Source: Bacteriovoracaceae bacterium UBA7317
GTDB lineage: Bacteria > Bdellovibrionota > Bacteriovoracia > Bacteriovoracales > Bacteriovoracaceae
Direction of reading: 5' to 3'
NCBI GenBank assembly: GCA_002474345.1
Contig: DKQD01000211.1
Span: 1 to 47,216 of the forward strand
Length of the DNA: 47,216 nucleotides
Below are positions 16,821-26,032 of the stretch, in pieces; within the stretch, counting starts at the first letter, position 1, and the number at the start of each line of letters is the position of its first letter. The notes below the pieces were generated by a model. The model worked only from the letters and a program-made list of their open reading frames with translations. It did no database searches and was not told the DNA's origin. A program made the position numbers and the translations under genes.

Positions 16821-18150
16821 ACTCCTAAAAATTTATTCTAGAAAATACTTCAAAGATGCTCTTTACGTTAACATCTGTGCTTGGTTTCTCGTATTTTTAA
16901 CGGCTTACGTAAATCCCAAGATTGACAAGAATGAAGTCTCCCTCACTTATTTTTTTTCACTCAATATAATTTTGTTTCTTTTTAGCTACCCTCTTGAGGA
17001 GTGCCTTAAGTGGGTTCTCGTTAGCCCTTTTAAAAAATTAGAAATTTTCTTTTTTAACATCATTTTTCAATTTTTTAAGTTAAGTTTAGGTGGGATCTAT
17101 TTCTCTTTAAACCTCTTCTTTTTTGGATTACCCCTATCTGTTGAAAAAAAGAAGGCGACTTTTCAAGAGGATTACTTTTTTAATCAAGCTGTGGATCAAA
17201 TAATGGACAGCCGGTTCTTTTTTGGGATTGTCCTTTTTATAATCTTTGTTATTGTTACCTTATTTTCACCTTCACCAAAACTGATTCTGGCCCAGCCTGG
17301 TTTTTTAAAATTAAAGTGGAAGGACTTTATTTTTTACTTAAAAAAGTACCGCTATTTCGTCTTTATTTTTATTTTTGCTTTGCCTGGAATAAAAATGTTA
17401 AAAAATTATTGGAATTCTCCAATAATTATTTACACACTTGGCTTTACATATTTAACTTTTAATTTCTTTCACTCATATTTTAAAAAGCTTAAATTTTCGT
17501 TTATTAAAAAAAAGAAATATTACTTTTCTATCATTTTTATTTTTATTGTCCTATTCACATCTTTAAAAATATACTCCAATAATAGAATAGAAAAAGGCTT
17601 TATAAATGGTGAGAATTTAGCTTCTGAAGTTTTATTTCAAAGAAGTTTTTATAGAGGTGACTCTCTTTCACTTCTAAATGAAACACTAGAAGGTGACATC
17701 AAATTTAGTACATTTAAAAAGTTTAAAAATTATCTTATAGAAACTTCTCAAACAACCTCTTTCAAAGTAGAAGAAAAAATAAAAAAAATTTCACTATTAG
17801 ATTTTTTAAATAAAAAAGAAGACCCTCTTTGGGCACTTTACCTGGCAAAAAAATATCAGAAAAATAAAAGCGACAATCAATATTATGAAACACTTAAGGA
17901 GTATTTCTTTAAAAATGTTTCAGCCCACCCCCTTCAATTAAGGTTAACAAAAAAGTTCGCAAAACTTACTTTAAACAAAGTAAACTCAACTAAAGAACTT
18001 GAAGAGCATTTAAAGTCTGGAAATAAAATAGAGGTCATCTATACTTTTCATATTTTGCGTTTAAAGAAAGATAAAAGTTTTAAAATATTCCTTAAGAAAA
18101 ATATGCATTATTTTGAAAACTTTATCCGAGTTAAAAGCTCTATCCTCTAA
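16813..18150 (+). CDS. Membrane partner of the ABC ATPase, with soluble C-terminal region
   Basis: The start at ATG 16813 is supported by GGAGGG eight bases upstream and an eight-base overlap with the ATPase gene. The product has 445 residues. Six or seven hydrophobic segments fill residues 15-250, and the remaining 195 residues are a lysine-rich, helical soluble region with no recognised domain (possibly helical repeats). I find no ABC-2 sequence signature, so the permease role is inferred from coupling to the ATPase. Phe and Lys content is very high, in keeping with the AT-rich coding. Confidence 0.75.
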   Translation: MLELLKIYSRKYFKDALYVNICAWFLVFLTAYVNPKIDKNEVSLTYFFSLNIILFLFSYPLEECLKWVLVSPFKKLEIFFFNIIFQFFKLSLGGIYFSLNLFFFGLPLSVEKKKATFQEDYFFNQAVDQIMDSRFFFGIVLFIIFVIVTLFSPSPKLILAQPGFLKLKWKDFIFYLKKYRYFVFIFIFALPGIKMLKNYWNSPIIIYTLGFTYLTFNFFHSYFKKLKFSFIKKKKYYFSIIFIFIVLFTSLKIYSNNRIEKGFINGENLASEVLFQRSFYRGDSLSLLNETLEGDIKFSTFKKFKNYLIETSQTTSFKVEEKIKKISLLDFLNKKEDPLWALYLAKKYQKNKSDNQYYETLKEYFFKNVSAHPLQLRLTKKFAKLTLNKVNSTKELEEHLKSGNKIEVIYTFHILRLKKDKSFKIFLKKNMHYFENFIRVKSSIL

Positions 18151-18229
18151 AATTATTAGCCATAATAGATTAAATATTTATAATGGGATGTGGATAATTA
18201 TATTAATCATCAAAACTCAGGCGTGACCC

Positions 18230-18481
18230 ATGACCCTTCTTGACCGAAAAGAACTTGTCTATAGACATATAAAGGAAACCGGACAGGATATTGATAAGGA
18301 AGATATTGTGGAAACATCACCTTTATCTTGGTTTTATAATGGCAAGACGTACATTCTTGTCCCCATGGTTCCCAAAGCTGAAGAAGAAAAGATGGACCCC
18401 AGAGACTGCCTAATTTCTGAAGTTGCTGGAAAGGCTCAGGTTAAAAAAGGGAAATCCGGAATTATCATACAGCGTTTATAG
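18230..18481 (+). CDS. Small protein of unknown function
   Basis: This 83-residue cytoplasmic protein has a mixed alpha/beta pattern (WFYNGKTYILVPMVPK near residue 34) and no membrane or signal segment. The ATG is preceded by a weak CAGGCG. It lies between the ABC pair and the DksA-like gene, with which it converges. No family recognised. Confidence 0.6.
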   Translation: MTLLDRKELVYRHIKETGQDIDKEDIVETSPLSWFYNGKTYILVPMVPKAEEEKMDPRDCLISEVAGKAQVKKGKSGIIIQRL

Positions 18482-18503
18482 TTTAGAGAAAAAAAGCCCC
18501 TAA

Positions 18504-18827
18504 CTAAGACTGACACACTGAACAAAATGGTGACTCTGGCTTGGCCATGAGTCTTTTCTCAGAAATTTCCTCTTCGCACTTTAAACAAACCCCGTAGCTA
18601 TCATCTTTAAATCTTCCTAAAGCTGCGTCGATTTGTTTTAAGGTTAATAGAGCACGGTTCTTAGACTCCAAAGACATCTGTTGTTGTTGAATAGCATCCA
18701 TCCTGGATAGCCTTCCTATAGGATCGTTTAAATCGACTGGCTTTGAAGACTCTTTGAGACGCTCAAGAAAAGCCTCTGTCTCGCGTCTTTTTTTTATCAA
18801 TAAACCTTCGTACTTTTTAATGTCCAA
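18504..18827 (-). CDS. DksA/TraR-family zinc-finger protein
   Basis: This 107-residue protein has an N-terminal coiled coil, the tip sequence DPIGRLSRMDA (35-45) and a C4 zinc finger (CLKCEEEI and CSVC near residues 82-105). Family members bind RNA polymerase through the secondary channel, often with ppGpp. It is shorter than E. coli DksA (151) and closer to short TraR-like members. The TTG start (18827-18825) has GGGGAG six bases upstream and lies inside the end of the acyltransferase gene (11-base overlap), so the two are likely translationally coupled. Confidence 0.85.
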   Translation of the reverse strand: MDIKKYEGLLIKKRRETEAFLERLKESSKPVDLNDPIGRLSRMDAIQQQQMSLESKNRALLTLKQIDAALGRFKDDSYGVCLKCEEEISEKRLMAKPESPFCSVCQS

Positions 18828-19689
18828 AAGGTACTCCCCGACTTTCTGACAACATTTTATTTTTCAAATAAAAACGGTCAACAATCCATTTTTGAATATC
18901 CTTTTCTTCTTCACCCAATCTGTCCAAAGGAAACCTTTCAACATGAAGCTTCACTCGCTTCACTTTTCCCCTAAAAAGGTCCAAGAAAGAAGGTGCGGCA
19001 CCCTCGTAAAAAATCGTGACATCATAAACAGCTTGGCAATGGCCTTTTAAACCTTGAACTGATGCTGAGAAACCCTTGACTCGAGGTAGGAGGACATGTT
19101 GGAGAGGCGGAAGCTTTTTCTTTTCCGTTATTTTTTTGGTTTTCTTTAATTTATCCTCTCGGAACCTTGTTCCCTCCGGGAACAACATCAACCATATTGG
19201 AATATCATGATCGAAGAACTTTTTAAAAGTGGCCTCAATTTTTTTTTGATCTTTTTGCCAATTTCGCTTGACGAACAGACAATCTAAAAAGGACATCCCC
19301 CACCCTATGGCAGGAAGATACTTAAGGCCATCTTTTACAAACCACTTCATATTTCCTATCCTCTTTGCCTCTTTCGCCAACTTAAACAAAATTGGAATAT
19401 CACCCCAGCCTTGATGATTAGAAATTAAAATAACATTTTCCTCTTTAGGCAGGTCATCACCTGTCTGAATTATTTCAACCCCTCCAGCATTTCTCACAAA
19501 CCACTCGCATCCCCCCCACCAGAAACCGGCCAAAGCGGTGTTGAGCTGTCTGAACAATTTTTGTGAAAAAGGGTAAAGAAATAAAAAGGCTAAAACCTGA
19601 AGACCATTAATTAGAAGAAGAGGGGTAAAAATAGCAAAAAATATGATAATGGCCTTAAAAAAACTCATAATATCCTTTATCCAATTCAT
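18817..19689 (-). CDS. Lysophospholipid acyltransferase family protein (PlsC/YihG-like)
   Basis: This 290-residue inner-membrane enzyme has hydrophobic segments at residues 8-40. The acyltransferase motif I appears as NHQGWGD (HX4D), motif III as FPEGTRF and a following basic stretch. It resembles the YihG/LCLAT-like branch that transfers acyl chains to lysophospholipids. GGAGGAAG precedes the ATG. It is the first gene of a two-gene unit with the overlapping DksA-like gene. The exact acceptor is not known. Confidence 0.88.
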   Translation of the reverse strand: MNWIKDIMSFFKAIIIFFAIFTPLLLINGLQVLAFLFLYPFSQKLFRQLNTALAGFWWGGCEWFVRNAGGVEIIQTGDDLPKEENVILISNHQGWGDIPILFKLAKEAKRIGNMKWFVKDGLKYLPAIGWGMSFLDCLFVKRNWQKDQKKIEATFKKFFDHDIPIWLMLFPEGTRFREDKLKKTKKITEKKKLPPLQHVLLPRVKGFSASVQGLKGHCQAVYDVTIFYEGAAPSFLDLFRGKVKRVKLHVERFPLDRLGEEEKDIQKWIVDRFYLKNKMLSESRGVPFGH

Positions 19690-19779
19690 TCTCTTCCTCC
19701 TTACAAAAATCCCAAGCCATTAATTTAATTTTTTTTAAATTTATATAAAAACAAAAAATTTTAAACCTTTATATATGAC

Positions 19780-21630
19780 TTATTGAAGACTTACCGACTC
19801 TGAAAGAAAGTCGACAAATAGTTTGCCATAACGCCTTAATTTAAAATTCCCTACCCCATGAAGGTTTCTCAGATCCTTCATAGTTTGAGGTCTCTTATCT
19901 GCCATTTCCATTAATGTTCTATCAATGAAAATGTGGTAGGGAGCGACCCCTCTTTCCCTAGAAAGTTTTAGGCGGAAGGCCCTTAGATCATCAAAGAGCT
20001 TTTTCTGAAAATCATCTTTAAAATCGACCTTTTTCTTATGGGGATCACCATCTATGAATTCTGACCTCTTCTGATCATTTTTGGAATGGCACTTATTTTT
20101 TAAAAATACTTTTTGACCTTCTTTAAGAATTTGAGCACTTTTAGGTGAAAGTGAAAGTGCACCAAAACCTTCACTATCAACCCTTAAATAATTTTCAGCT
20201 ATCAATTTTCGGAAAAGGGTCTTCCAGAGAAAAGGACTATTCATTTTTCCTATTCCAAAAACTGATAAGTTCTCATGATTGAACTGCCTTATTTTTTCGT
20301 TATTCTCACCTCTTAGCAGAGAAACAAGGTGATGCACACCAAAAGACTCTCCTGTACGAAAAACAGCACTCAGGGCCATCTTTGACCAGAGGGTCGCATC
20401 CACTGACTCTTGAGTTGTCCAGCAATTATCACAATTTTTACAAGGTCCTTTATAAGGCTCATCAAAGTACTCTAAAAGACTTTGTCTTCTGCACTGGATA
20501 CTCTCACAGTAAGAAATAAGCTGATCACACTTTTTTTTCTCAACCAATTTTCTCTCATTATCAGCTTCAGAGTTCTCCATTAACTTCTTAAGGTAAACGA
20601 CACTATCCAGGCCATAAGTCATCCAGGCCTTCGATGGAAGACCATCCCTGCCCGCCCTACCTGTCTCCTGGTAGTAAGCCTCTAAGCTTTTTGGTAAATC
20701 CATATGAGCGACGAACCGGACGTTTGGTTTATCAATTCCCATTCCAAAAGCAACTGTGGCCACCATTATAATTTCTTCTTCTTTTATAAATGTATTTTGG
20801 TTTCTTTCTCTTAACTTTTCATCTAATCCAGCGTGGTAGGGAAGTGCCTTTAGACCTTTCTCTGTTAACCATAAGGCCAAGTCTTCCACTTTTTTCCGGG
20901 ACATACAATAGACAATCCCCGACTCCCCCTTATTTTCTTTTAAAAAGGCAAGGAGCTGCTCCTTAGGCCTCTTTTTTTCAATGATTTCGTAACTGATATT
21001 AGGCCTGTCAAAGCTAGATAAAAATAGATTCTCTTCAGGTATTTTTAATTTCTCTAAGATTTCCACCCGCGTTTGTTTATCGGCAGTTGCCGTCAGAGCA
21101 ATCAAAGGGACCTGAGGAAAATACTTCTTAAGAAACCCTAATTGAAGATAGGAAGGTCTAAAGTCATGGCCCCATTCTGAAATACAGTGAGCCTCATCAA
21201 TTGCAAATAAAGCAATATTAAGAGTTTTTAAAAAGGAGAAAAAGGGTTTATTTGCCAGTTTTTCAGGAGCCAAATAAAGGAGGTCCAAACGACCTTCCCT
21301 CAAAAGCTTCTGAACCTCTAGAACTTCATTAAAAGATAACGAGGAATTGAGTGCCCTTGCTCGGACCCCCATTTCATTGAGGTTATCTACCTGGTCTTTC
21401 ATAAGGGCTATGAGAGGGGAAATAATGACTCCAACCCCATCCCTCATAAGAGCAGGAATTTGATAACAGAGGCTTTTTCCAGCACTTGTAGGCATTAAAA
21501 CGAGGCAATCTTTACCACTGCACAAATGAAGAACAATTTTCTCCTGCTGACCACGAAAGGTCTTATGCCCAAAGATGGAATTAAGTAAATGAAGATGGTT
21601 AACTTGGCTCATAAGATGGAAAAATACCAC
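19780..21630 (-). CDS. recQ: ATP-dependent DNA helicase RecQ
   Basis: This 616-residue 3'-5' helicase acts in recombination and fork repair. Motif 0 is FRGQQEKIV, Walker A is PTSAGKS, the DEAH box is [15 protein letters not shown], motif VI is [10 protein letters not shown], and a four-cysteine zinc element follows (CESIQC and CKNCDNC near residue 400). The winged-helix region and a C-terminal HRDC domain (about residues 545-610) complete a standard RecQ. The annotated start is GTG 21630 with AGAGG four bases upstream; ATG 21612 is an alternative six codons later but lacks a good site. Confidence 0.95.
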   Translation of the reverse strand: MVFFHLMSQVNHLHLLNSIFGHKTFRGQQEKIVLHLCSGKDCLVLMPTSAGKSLCYQIPALMRDGVGVIISPLIALMKDQVDNLNEMGVRARALNSSLSFNEVLEVQKLLREGRLDLLYLAPEKLANKPFFSFLKTLNIALFAIDEAHCISEWGHDFRPSYLQLGFLKKYFPQVPLIALTATADKQTRVEILEKLKIPEENLFLSSFDRPNISYEIIEKKRPKEQLLAFLKENKGESGIVYCMSRKKVEDLALWLTEKGLKALPYHAGLDEKLRERNQNTFIKEEEIIMVATVAFGMGIDKPNVRFVAHMDLPKSLEAYYQETGRAGRDGLPSKAWMTYGLDSVVYLKKLMENSEADNERKLVEKKKCDQLISYCESIQCRRQSLLEYFDEPYKGPCKNCDNCWTTQESVDATLWSKMALSAVFRTGESFGVHHLVSLLRGENNEKIRQFNHENLSVFGIGKMNSPFLWKTLFRKLIAENYLRVDSEGFGALSLSPKSAQILKEGQKVFLKNKCHSKNDQKRSEFIDGDPHKKKVDFKDDFQKKLFDDLRAFRLKLSRERGVAPYHIFIDRTLMEMADKRPQTMKDLRNLHGVGNFKLRRYGKLFVDFLSESVSLQ

Positions 21631-21655
21631 CTCACCTCTTCATTGGCCAAAAAAC

Positions 21656-21766
21656 CTATTTTGAAAAAAGAAGGGTCAAGTCATTAGACCAAGATCCCAA
21701 ATCACCAAAGGCGAGGTTGAAAAATATAGTCAAAGCAATCAATAAAATAAGGTTCTTCAAAATCAT
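21656..21766 (-). CDS. Possible 36-residue hydrophobic peptide upstream of recQ
   Basis: An ATG at 21766 with a modest AGG six bases upstream opens a 36-codon frame ending at TAG, 25 bases before recQ. Residues 4-20 are strongly hydrophobic and end in a signal-peptide-like NLAFG. It is too short to judge coding by composition. The rest of 21631-21948, the only gap longer than 300 bases here, shows no RNA gene or strong repeat. Confidence 0.25.
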   Translation of the reverse strand: MILKNLILLIALTIFFNLAFGDLGSWSNDLTLLFSK

Positions 21767-21948
21767 TAACCTATAGATAAGTTTTTTAAGGAAAATGATT
21801 TAAACAATGAGAAGCACTCTTTCAAGGGAAAAAGGTAAAAATGCAACAACTTTCAACATAAAATTTAGCTGAAAAATAAGTTACTTCCGACACCATAAAA
21901 GAAAGTTGTTAAAGATTTCAATGACTTAAGGGCTATTTGCCTTTATCA

Positions 21949-22155
21949 TCACTGATCAATGGAGATAGAAGGAGCTTTATTAAGAAAATCGCAATGGCTT
22001 GAGATAAATCTTTTTAGAGCAATCACAGCTATGTCGTCTATGCTGTAGTCTGTATTTCTGGCCATTTCCTCAATTTTCTTAACAACATTAGATTCTATTT
22101 TAAGTTCAAGAGAAGAAAGCTCGCCCTGATTATGAATTTGACCTTTGATAAGCAC
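21949..22155 (-). CDS. Small ribbon-helix-helix-like protein
   Basis: This 68-residue protein has a beta strand (SLELKIES, about residues 15-22), then two helices (VVKKIEEMARNT and SIDDIAVIALKRFIS). That is the pattern of ribbon-helix-helix DNA-binding proteins, including antitoxins. There is no toxin gene beside it; the neighbour on the divergent side is a cupin gene. The start is GTG 22155 with only a weak ribosome-binding site. It may repress the shared 85-base intergenic region, which is inference. Confidence 0.5.
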   Translation of the reverse strand: MLIKGQIHNQGELSSLELKIESNVVKKIEEMARNTDYSIDDIAVIALKRFISSHCDFLNKAPSISIDQ

Positions 22156-22240
22156 CTCACTTTTTGACTTAAACCAAACTTTATGAATACAATAATTTTC
22201 ATTTTTTGTCTAATGCTTGCTCAAATAATGGAGCTCAACT

Positions 22241-22780
22241 ATAAACACGACACAAAATTTAAGCGCCGAAACAATCATAGCAAAACTAAACTTAATACCT
22301 CATCCTGAAGGTGGTTGGTACCGAAGAACTTACCAGTCTGAAGAAGAAATAGGCCTGCCTTATATTGATCGAGGTCAAAACCAAAAGCGTTTTCTCAAAA
22401 CAGCTATTTATTACCTTCTCTCAGGAAAAGAAAGGTCTCTTCTTCATAGAATAAAATCAGACGAAATGTGGCATTTTTACTTGGGAGACCCTCTAACAAT
22501 TGTTGAAATAACTCCTAATGACCCCTTAAAAGCTGACGAAGACCACAAGCTTTCTAAGACCATTCTCGGTCACAATCTATTAAATAACGAGACCCCACAA
22601 TATACGGTCAAAAAGGGCTCTTGGTTTGGAGGATATTTAAATAATGATTCTGGTTTTTGCCTTGTAGGCTGCACCGTTTCGCCAGGCTTTGACTTTGAGG
22701 ACTTTGAGATGGCTTCACCTTCAAAACAGTTCTCAGAGTTCAAAAATCACCCTGTTGTGCAAAGGCTACTCCCTTCCTGA
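22241..22780 (+). CDS. DUF985 cupin protein with no canonical start codon
   Basis: The 179-codon frame has the family opening LIPHPEGGWYRRTYQ (about residues 19-33), the metal/ligand region HRIKSDEMWHFYLGDPL and the C-terminal GSWFGG and GCTVSPGFDFEDFEMA segments. This is a complete DUF985 (PF06172) cupin. The last in-frame stop is TAA 22226-22228, and between it and the conserved region there is no ATG, GTG or TTG. The best-placed codon is ATA at 22241, with GGAG seven bases upstream, where a family start would fall. The first in-frame ATG (22466) would remove the first half of the cupin. It may be ATA-initiated, mutated or mis-sequenced. Confidence 0.7.
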   Translation: MNTTQNLSAETIIAKLNLIPHPEGGWYRRTYQSEEEIGLPYIDRGQNQKRFLKTAIYYLLSGKERSLLHRIKSDEMWHFYLGDPLTIVEITPNDPLKADEDHKLSKTILGHNLLNNETPQYTVKKGSWFGGYLNNDSGFCLVGCTVSPGFDFEDFEMASPSKQFSEFKNHPVVQRLLPS

Positions 22781-22978
22781 GTAAAAACCTTGAAGTGTTG
22801 AAATGTTGAATGGTTTTTTTACTTCTTTACTACCTCTGGTAACCCCTTTTACTTGAGTATTGAGGTTCCTCTGCTATGAAGTTGGCCTACTTCAAGAGTG
22901 ATAAAAATGAAGGGTTTCTTTTAGAAAAAGCTTCCATTAAAGTTAAAGAGGCTTCTAAAGAAAAAGGGATGGAGCTAA

Positions 22979-23311
22979 ATGCCATACGTCTTCTTGTTTA
23001 TCGCTATTATTTTTGAAGTTATTGCGACCCTTAACTTAAAGGCCTCAAATCAATTTACAAAAATTATTCCAACTCTTATTATAGCAATTGGATATATAAG
23101 CTCTTTTTATTTCCTCTCCTTATCTCTTAAAACCATACCAATAGGCATATCTTATGCGATTTGGTCTGGCCTAGGAACTGTGCTTGTCGCAATAGGGGCC
23201 CATTTTATTTACAAACAAAATCTAAGCCCCTTCGAAATTCTGGGAATAGCATTTGTCGTTATTGGTGTCATTCTCATGAACCTCTTTTCTAAAGGAAACA
23301 CTCAACCTTAA
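22979..23311 (+). CDS. Small multidrug resistance (SMR) efflux protein, EmrE/Qac-type
   Basis: This 110-residue protein has four membrane helices. The essential glutamate of helix 1 is E13 (IIFEVIATLNLK), and helix 3 has SYAIWSGLGTVL, the EmrE-type W-S-G-x-G motif rather than the SugE/Gdx form. It should work as a dimer exchanging protons for lipophilic or quaternary cations. GGAG lies four bases before the ATG. It is followed 20 bases later by a DUF3108-like gene on the same strand. Confidence 0.9.
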   Translation: MPYVFLFIAIIFEVIATLNLKASNQFTKIIPTLIIAIGYISSFYFLSLSLKTIPIGISYAIWSGLGTVLVAIGAHFIYKQNLSPFEILGIAFVVIGVILMNLFSKGNTQP

Positions 23312-23331
23312 ATAAATTTTGGAAATTAAAC

Positions 23332-24165
23332 ATGACTTTAAATTTTATTAAGCTTTTTAATCCAGCTAAAATTATGATTTCAATCTCTTTGTTTTTTCTA
23401 TTAGGCTTGCCTCACCTTAGTAGTAAAACTATAAAAACTCAACCACTCCCAAAAACAATGAAAACAGTCTATTTATACCATATTGTTTTCGGTGGTTTTT
23501 TAAACCTTGGCCAAGCAACCCTAAGCTTTTTTAAAGAGCAAGAAAACTTCAAAGTCATTTTGAAAGTTACCCCTTCAGGAATTGCTGGTTTTTTAAGCGG
23601 CTACAAAGAAGAGTACTTTGAAGCAAATGGAAAGATAAAAAATAACCGAATTTTAACAAAATCTTTTGTAAGAAAAAGAAAAAAAGAAAATAAGACTCTA
23701 AAGTCACTCCATTTCTTCAATCATACCCAAAAGAAAATCCAACTTACTGAATGGGAGGAATTAGGGAAAGAAGAAAAAAGGACCAAAGAACCAAAGTGGC
23801 TCGATTTTTACGTCCAAAAAGATGTTGTCGCCTCGTTTTTTGATTTGAGCCTAAAGCTTTACCAGGGAACTTTAAAAGAAAACTCTTTCTCATTTGAAAC
23901 CTTAACTTTAGGTGAAGACAAAAATAAAATGTCTATTTATAAGGAAAAGAAAGGAAAAGATAATCAGACATTTAAAATTGACCTCTACGAGTTTGATAAA
24001 AAAAATAAAAAGCATTACGGGAAAAAGACGTTTATTTTAAAAACGGGAAAAAGTGGGCAATTCAAATCTATAATCGTAGAAAATCTCTTTTGGTTGGGAG
24101 ATCTTGTTGGTACGCTTGTAAATGATGAAGAAACACTAAAAGTTACAGAACAACCGAAGGACTAA
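23332..24165 (+). CDS. Exported DUF3108-like protein
   Basis: This 277-residue protein has a signal sequence (about residues 12-31). The mature part begins with YHIVFGGFLNLGQATLSF, which resembles the opening of DUF3108 (PF11306), then long beta-prone stretches separated by charged loops. DUF3108 proteins sit in the periplasm or on the outer membrane and often accompany envelope or YceI genes, as here. It is 8 bases upstream of the YceI gene, so they are one operon. The function is unknown. Confidence 0.6.
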   Translation: MTLNFIKLFNPAKIMISISLFFLLGLPHLSSKTIKTQPLPKTMKTVYLYHIVFGGFLNLGQATLSFFKEQENFKVILKVTPSGIAGFLSGYKEEYFEANGKIKNNRILTKSFVRKRKKENKTLKSLHFFNHTQKKIQLTEWEELGKEEKRTKEPKWLDFYVQKDVVASFFDLSLKLYQGTLKENSFSFETLTLGEDKNKMSIYKEKKGKDNQTFKIDLYEFDKKNKKHYGKKTFILKTGKSGQFKSIIVENLFWLGDLVGTLVNDEETLKVTEQPKD

Positions 24166-24172
24166 AATAGAC

Positions 24173-25249
24173 GTGAAGACAAAACTTAAAGGTCTCATTT
24201 TTTTAATAGGTTACATTTGTTTATTATTTCCTTTAGATTCTATGTCTCAAATATCATCTAAAGGAGAAAATTATAAACAGCTTATTATAAACAAGGACCA
24301 CTCTGAAATTTTTTTTGAGATTGACTATCTTCTCATTTCTAAAGTCAAAGGCCGTTTTACCCAGTTTGAAGGGCAACTTGACTATAACCCAAGAAACAAA
24401 GAACTTAAGAATATTTCCGTAAAAATTAAAGCAGGTTCCATTTATACAGGCAACAAAATGAGAGACTCTCATTTAAAAAAAAATGATTTTCTTTTTGCTT
24501 CAAAGTTTCCTGATATTACTTTCAAATCCACAGAAACTAAATGGATAAAAGATAATACTTTTTCAGTGACGGGTATTCTCAAATTAAGAGGAAAATTACA
24601 AAAGGTTTCTCTTAGGACAAACATTTTAGGCCCTATAAAAGACCCGTGGAAAAAGGAAAGCTTTTTTGCTCGCTATTCATTCAATCTTCAAAGAAAGGAT
24701 TTTTCTCTTCTCTGGAATAAATCATTGGACAATAATAATATCCTCTTAGGAGAAACAGTTAAAATAAGCGGCGTATTCCAATTACAAACGTTAGGAAAAA
24801 AAACAGAGTCATCAACTCATATGGTTCCAGATTCAAAGATTTTGAGACTTCGCCAAAAGGCCAATAAAAAACAAAAACTCACCACCGAAGAAGCCAAGCT
24901 TCTTAATAGGTATCAAAAATCTTTCAATGAAAAAGCAGTAACTCTCGAAAAAGAAAGCCGCAGCAACGCTACGCAAAAACATACACGGGAGCAGCTTAAC
25001 AAAAGCGAAACTAAGTTTATCAAAAAGAAAATTGACTGGAAAAGAGGTACCAGCCTTCTAACTCTTTGTATTCTAGCTTTTATAGGCGCAGTTTTTTCCG
25101 CTATTTCTTTAAAAAGGTTTTTTATGATCAAAATTCTTGGGGACAATTACGATGACTCAAAGCCCTTATCTGTCATTAGCGACCTTATGGCGACAATTGT
25201 TATCGTCATTTATGCCCTCTCAGTTTATAACCTAATGAAGCCTATATGA
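24173..25249 (+). CDS. YceI-like lipid-binding protein with a C-terminal membrane region
   Basis: This 358-residue protein starts with GTG. A signal peptide (residues 5-26) leads to a YceI domain (about 35-205) with the features SEIFFEIDYLLISKVKGRF and MRDSHLKKNDFLFASKFPDITFKST. YceI proteins bind polyisoprenoid or other lipids in a lipocalin-like barrel. Unlike the usual 190-residue form, this one continues with a charged, helical linker (215-280) and two membrane helices (about 287-308 and 330-352), which would anchor the barrel to the inner membrane. It follows a DUF3108-like gene. Confidence 0.85.
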   Translation: MKTKLKGLIFLIGYICLLFPLDSMSQISSKGENYKQLIINKDHSEIFFEIDYLLISKVKGRFTQFEGQLDYNPRNKELKNISVKIKAGSIYTGNKMRDSHLKKNDFLFASKFPDITFKSTETKWIKDNTFSVTGILKLRGKLQKVSLRTNILGPIKDPWKKESFFARYSFNLQRKDFSLLWNKSLDNNNILLGETVKISGVFQLQTLGKKTESSTHMVPDSKILRLRQKANKKQKLTTEEAKLLNRYQKSFNEKAVTLEKESRSNATQKHTREQLNKSETKFIKKKIDWKRGTSLLTLCILAFIGAVFSAISLKRFFMIKILGDNYDDSKPLSVISDLMATIVIVIYALSVYNLMKPI

Positions 25250-25359
25250 GCTCTTGGAAAGTCATAAAAAATATGAAGACTATTAATAATTTACCTTAAC
25301 TTAAAGAGATTTATTATCTAGTATAGATGCCAGTTCTTATCATTTTTAAAGAGGTGTCA

Positions 25360-26019
25360 ATGGAAAACTCACATAAAAGAGAGCATACAAAAGCAAGAAT
25401 CATTAACAAAAGCCTCGAATTTGTGAAGTCCAGAAGTCTTGAAGACTTTTCGGTGCGAGAAGTCTCCAAAGAGCTAGGTATTAATATTGCCTCAATTAAT
25501 TATTATTTTTCAAACAAGGAAAACCTTCTGGGTGAAGTTGTAAAGGCTGTATGGAAAACTTCTTCAGATAAAATAGAAAGCCTTTACCTAGAAGAACTTG
25601 AGAAAGAAAAGTGGTCATTTGTTGATTTCTTTGAAAAACTTTTCGATTACACTCATGAAATTAGCGACCTTTTAGCTTTCGTTATTAAGCACACGCTTAA
25701 CTCTAATTTAAATGTCGATAGAAACTTCGTGTCTATTTATGATTCAGAATACCCAACTCCTCCAGGCACTAAGACTTATAGAAAAGTATTTATTAAAGAA
25801 CTTGGTTCACATGTTCCAGAAACTGAAATTCAAAAATGTATCCATACTTTTGCCACCTTTTTGACATTTGACAGTGCTCTTCAATACTCAAATATCATGG
25901 ATAAAGACAGACATGACTTGGATGACCACCCCATTCTAGGAAGGAAAGCAAGAAAAGAGCAATTTATAAAAATGATTAAATATCAAATTAATGGACTTAG
26001 AAAAGAGTTTCCAGCCTAA
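25360..26019 (+). CDS. TetR-family transcriptional regulator
   Basis: This 219-residue regulator has a TetR DNA-binding domain in its first 55 residues, with FSVREVSKELGINIASINYYFSNKE as the helix-turn-helix. The rest is a helical ligand-binding and dimer domain with a divergent sequence. The ATG at 25360 is chosen because AGAGGTG lies just upstream; an in-frame ATG at 25327 has no site. It is 110 bases after the YceI gene and might control that operon or the SMR gene, which is inference. Confidence 0.88.
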   Translation: MENSHKREHTKARIINKSLEFVKSRSLEDFSVREVSKELGINIASINYYFSNKENLLGEVVKAVWKTSSDKIESLYLEELEKEKWSFVDFFEKLFDYTHEISDLLAFVIKHTLNSNLNVDRNFVSIYDSEYPTPPGTKTYRKVFIKELGSHVPETEIQKCIHTFATFLTFDSALQYSNIMDKDRHDLDDHPILGRKARKEQFIKMIKYQINGLRKEFPA

Positions 26020-26032
26020 TTTGTTTTCACTT

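Noticed and set aside
21949..22155. Toxin-antitoxin pair
   Set aside because: The small protein looks like a ribbon-helix-helix antitoxin, but no toxin-like gene lies next to it.
22781..22978. Guanidine riboswitch before the SMR gene
   Set aside because: I do not see the conserved loops of the known guanidine riboswitches, and the protein is of EmrE type rather than Gdx type.
22876..23016. 46-codon frame starting with MKLAYFKSDK just before and into the SMR gene
   Set aside because: It overlaps the SMR start by 38 bases, has a poorly spaced ribosome-binding site and no recognisable family. It is probably a chance frame, though a leader peptide cannot be excluded.
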